A stretch of 6,067 nt of DNA, from assembly GCA_030635565.1 (NCBI GenBank), contig DAOVYP010000146.1, positions 1-6,067 on the forward strand, given 5' to 3'. The position numbers and the translations under genes were made by a program. The number at the start of each line of letters is the position of its first letter. Positions within the stretch are counted from its first letter, which is position 1. Of the stretch, positions 4,069 through 6,067 are shown piece by piece. A model generated the notes under the pieces. It saw nothing but the letters and a program-made list of their open reading frames with translations. It had not been told where the DNA came from and did no database searches. Origin of the DNA: Spirochaeta sp. (GTDB lineage Bacteria; Spirochaetota; Spirochaetia; DSM-2461).

Positions 4069-5892
4069 ATGTGTGGAATCATAGGATATTGCGGTCCGAG
4101 GGAAGCTTCTGAAGTCTTGCTGGCCGGTCTGAAACGTCTCGAGTACAGAGGGTATGACTCTTCGGGAATCAGCGTCGGATTCCGGGACAACCTTCAGGTA
4201 TATAAGAAAAAAGGGAAAATCCAGGCCCTTCTGGATGTGGTTCCCGAGTCTCTGAAAGGGAATTGGGGGATAGGACATACACGCTGGGCAACCCATGGCG
4301 GGGTTAATGATACCAATGCCCATCCTCATTGCGACTGTACGGGAAAAATCGCGATTTGCCACAACGGAATTATAGAGAATTATGTGGGTCTCAAGGACCG
4401 TCTGACCGATGAGGGACACCGCTTTCTGACGGAGACGGATTCCGAGGTGATTGCTCATCTGGTGGAATCATTTTATGAAGGTGATCTTGAAGCCGCCGTT
4501 AAATCGACGGTAACGCTGCTGAAGGGTACATACGGGATACTGACGATGCACACAGATCATCCTGACGAAATCATAGGGGCCCGAAACGGATCTCCTATGG
4601 TGCTTGGAATCGGTGACGGTGAGATGCTCATTGCCAGCGATGTGAGCGCCATGATCGCCCATACCAAACAGGTTGTATATGTCGAGGACGGTGAGGTTGT
4701 ACGTATGGATTCGGGCAGCTATGCCGTTACCGATATGCGGAACCGCTCTGTGGATAAAAAAGTGGATAGTATCTCCTGGGAACTCGAGGAGATGGAAAAG
4801 GGTGATTATCCACACTTCATGCTCAAGGAGATTCATGAGCAGATCGATTCGGTTCCCCGGGCCATTGGCGGACGTATAGACGAGGATCAGGCTACTGCCG
4901 TTCTCGGCGGATTAAATATGTCCGAGATGGAATTACTGGGGGTGAAACGCATTGTGATTATAGCTGCAGGAACGAGCTATTATGCCGGCTGCGTTGTTGC
5001 CTACCTGCTTGAGTCCCTGGCCCGTATCCCGGCTGTAACAGAGCTTGCTTCGGAACTCCGCTACCGAAATCCTATCGTAGAGGAGGGCACATTATATTTT
5101 GCCATGAGCCAATCGGGAGAAACACTCGATACTCTGATGGCAATTAGGGAACTGCAGCGTAAGGGCGGACGTGTTCTTGGCATCTGCAACGTGGTCGGGT
5201 CTACCATAGCACGGGAATCGGACGGCGGTGTCTACATCCATTCCGGTCCCGAAATTGCTGTGGCCTCTACCAAGGCCTTCACCAGTCAGTTGACGGCCAT
5301 GTACCTGTTCATCTTGAAGATGGCCCGTATGCGCCACATGGCCTGGCCCGAAGGCAAAAGATTCATCAGTGGCCTTCTGGGGATCCGGAAACATATCGGG
5401 AGGATACTGGAAGGTGAAAACAGTATCCGTGAGTTGGCGGTGAAATATCACAAATTCGGTAATTTCCTGTTCCTCGGCCGGGGTATCAACTACCCGGTTG
5501 CAATGGAAGGTGCTCTCAAGCTCAAGGAAATCGCCTATATTCACGCTGAAGGTTACAGCGCCGCTGAAATAAAGCATGGTCCAATCGCCCTTATCAACGA
5601 TCAAACCCCCAGCCTCTTCATCGTTCCCGACGATCATCTCAGAGACAAGGTGATTTCAAACATGAAGGAAATCAAGGCCAGGAAAGGGCTGGTTATCGCC
5701 CTGTGTGTCGAGGGTGATGAATATGCAGCGGAGATTGCCGATGATGTGCTCTACGTCCCGAACTGTGATGAAGAGTTCTCTCCCTTCCTGATGGTTGTGC
5801 CCCTGCAGCTTTTCGCCTATTACTGCGCCCTTGAATTGGGCTGTGATGTGGATCAGCCCAGAAACCTGGCCAAAAGTGTTACCGTCGAATAG
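4069..5892 (+). CDS. glmS: Glutamine-fructose-6-phosphate aminotransferase (isomerizing)
   Basis: GlmS converts fructose-6-phosphate and glutamine to glucosamine-6-phosphate and glutamate, the first committed step toward UDP-GlcNAc for peptidoglycan and outer-membrane glycans. It is a cytoplasmic enzyme. The 607 residues match the length of the E. coli enzyme (609). The glutaminase domain occupies about residues 1-240. Cys2 becomes the N-terminal nucleophile after Met removal, and LEYRGYDSSG, HTRWATHG (70-77), CHNG (97-100) and TETDSE (121-126) supply the glutamine site. Two SIS sugar-isomerase domains follow. The first has AAGTSYYAG (299-307) and SQSGET (347-352). The second has LGRGINYPVAMEGALKLKE (469-487) and IKHGP (501-505). 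The tail DQPRNLAKSVTVE is essentially invariant, with the active-site Lys at 602. All catalytic positions are present, with no frameshift. No glmS ribozyme is recognisable in the short leader, so regulation is probably transcriptional or unknown. It appears monocistronic. Confidence 0.98.
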   Translation: MCGIIGYCGPREASEVLLAGLKRLEYRGYDSSGISVGFRDNLQVYKKKGKIQALLDVVPESLKGNWGIGHTRWATHGGVNDTNAHPHCDCTGKIAICHNGIIENYVGLKDRLTDEGHRFLTETDSEVIAHLVESFYEGDLEAAVKSTVTLLKGTYGILTMHTDHPDEIIGARNGSPMVLGIGDGEMLIASDVSAMIAHTKQVVYVEDGEVVRMDSGSYAVTDMRNRSVDKKVDSISWELEEMEKGDYPHFMLKEIHEQIDSVPRAIGGRIDEDQATAVLGGLNMSEMELLGVKRIVIIAAGTSYYAGCVVAYLLESLARIPAVTELASELRYRNPIVEEGTLYFAMSQSGETLDTLMAIRELQRKGGRVLGICNVVGSTIARESDGGVYIHSGPEIAVASTKAFTSQLTAMYLFILKMARMRHMAWPEGKRFISGLLGIRKHIGRILEGENSIRELAVKYHKFGNFLFLGRGINYPVAMEGALKLKEIAYIHAEGYSAAEIKHGPIALINDQTPSLFIVPDDHLRDKVISNMKEIKARKGLVIALCVEGDEYAAEIADDVLYVPNCDEEFSPFLMVVPLQLFAYYCALELGCDVDQPRNLAKSVTVE

Positions 5893-5951
5893 GGGAACCC
5901 CCTGAAGCCGAGAGAAATCACATGCAGCTCCTGACGGTACTGGTCGAAAAC

Positions 5952-6027
5952 TTATGCTACCTCGCTTGCTTTCTCATAACACAATCCTCTCAAAGATTTG
6001 TGTCTCCGGTAAAGCCGGGGCGATTCA
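5952..6027 (-). mobile_element. Probable end remnant of an IS3-family insertion sequence
   Basis: Read on the minus strand from 6027, the sequence opens TGAATCGCCCCGG and continues with CTTTACCGGAGACAC. From memory this resembles the TG-starting terminal repeats of IS3-family elements of the IS51-like kind. About 30 bases further, a GAGAGG ribosome binding site (5986-5991) lies in the loop of a hairpin with arms at 5979-5984 and 5998-6003. An ATG AGA AAG start (5977) follows, the usual layout of the first transposase frame. That frame stops after six codons at 5957-5959, so the element is broken and less than 140 bases can remain between it and glmS. The inner boundary is uncertain, and no transposase domain is visible. 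Confidence 0.42.
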
Positions 6028-6041
6028 CCTGTTTTCAGGTG
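6026..6041. terminator. Small perfect hairpin at the right edge
   Basis: CACCTG (6026-6031) and CAGGTG (6036-6041) form a 6-bp stem with a TTTT loop, followed by GTTGTTGATT. It could act as a weak terminator for glmS transcripts, about 135 bases after the stop codon, but the tail is not a clean T-run. The hairpin straddles the proposed insertion-sequence end at 6027, so it may instead be part of the target site. Confidence 0.25.
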
Positions 6042-6067
6042 GTTGTTGATTCCCATCTTGCCGTAGA

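Noticed and set aside
5092..5637. Minus-strand open frame of 181 codons inside glmS
   Set aside because: It is antisense to the conserved SIS domains of glmS; its length reflects the codon bias of glmS.
5952..6067. Minus-strand open frame entering from the right edge, 37 residues (YGKMGINNHLKTGESPRLYR...)
   Set aside because: It looks mildly protein-like, but it runs straight through the proposed insertion-sequence end and has no identifiable family; too short to call as a gene.

Overview
The window reads as a chromosomal housekeeping segment of moderate GC content from a Gram-negative-type bacterium. A spirochaete (Spirochaeta-like) is my best guess, held with low to moderate confidence. 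The guess rests on a lipoprotein-like Ig-plus-lamin-tail protein, single-gene transcription units, and a charged helical protein of unknown function next to thioredoxin. No rRNA or other phylogenetic marker is present to settle it.

Layout from left to right. A mannose-1-phosphate guanylyltransferase gene, cut by the left edge, runs to 906 (+). A single-stranded DNA-binding protein gene follows at 995-1414 (+), with a palindrome ahead of its ribosome binding site and a repeat fragment plus a rho-independent terminator behind it. A strong sigma-70-like promoter at 1514-1542 sits directly against an unrecognised 254-residue gene (1549-2313). That gene is followed 17 bases later by a thioredoxin with an atypical WCVPC active site (2331-2651), so the two look like an operon, probably with a leaderless first gene. 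A lamin-tail-domain exported protein is encoded on the minus strand at 2798-3799. Divergent from it is a complete glmS (4069-5892), glucosamine-6-phosphate synthase. The last 175 bases hold no intact gene, but carry what looks like the end of an IS3-family insertion sequence.

The most interesting structure is a dispersed intergenic repeat. Two nearly full-length copies (2651-2792 and 3787-3934) lie in inverted orientation on either side of the lamin-tail gene, and a third, partial copy (about 1434-1470) follows ssb. The core folds by inspection into a cloverleaf: an outer stem closes three strong GC hairpins, and a fourth hairpin lies outside. The fourth hairpin shows compensatory base changes between the copies. 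The right-hand copy supplies the start codon and first residues of the lamin-tail protein, so the repeat has shaped a gene boundary.

Functionally, the guanylyltransferase (GDP-mannose) and GlmS (glucosamine-6-phosphate, leading to UDP-GlcNAc) both feed surface polysaccharide and envelope precursors. SSB and thioredoxin are general housekeeping proteins. I see no sign of a defence system, CRISPR array or biosynthetic cluster. The novelty here lies in the repeat family, the leaderless operon and smaller variations in known proteins.
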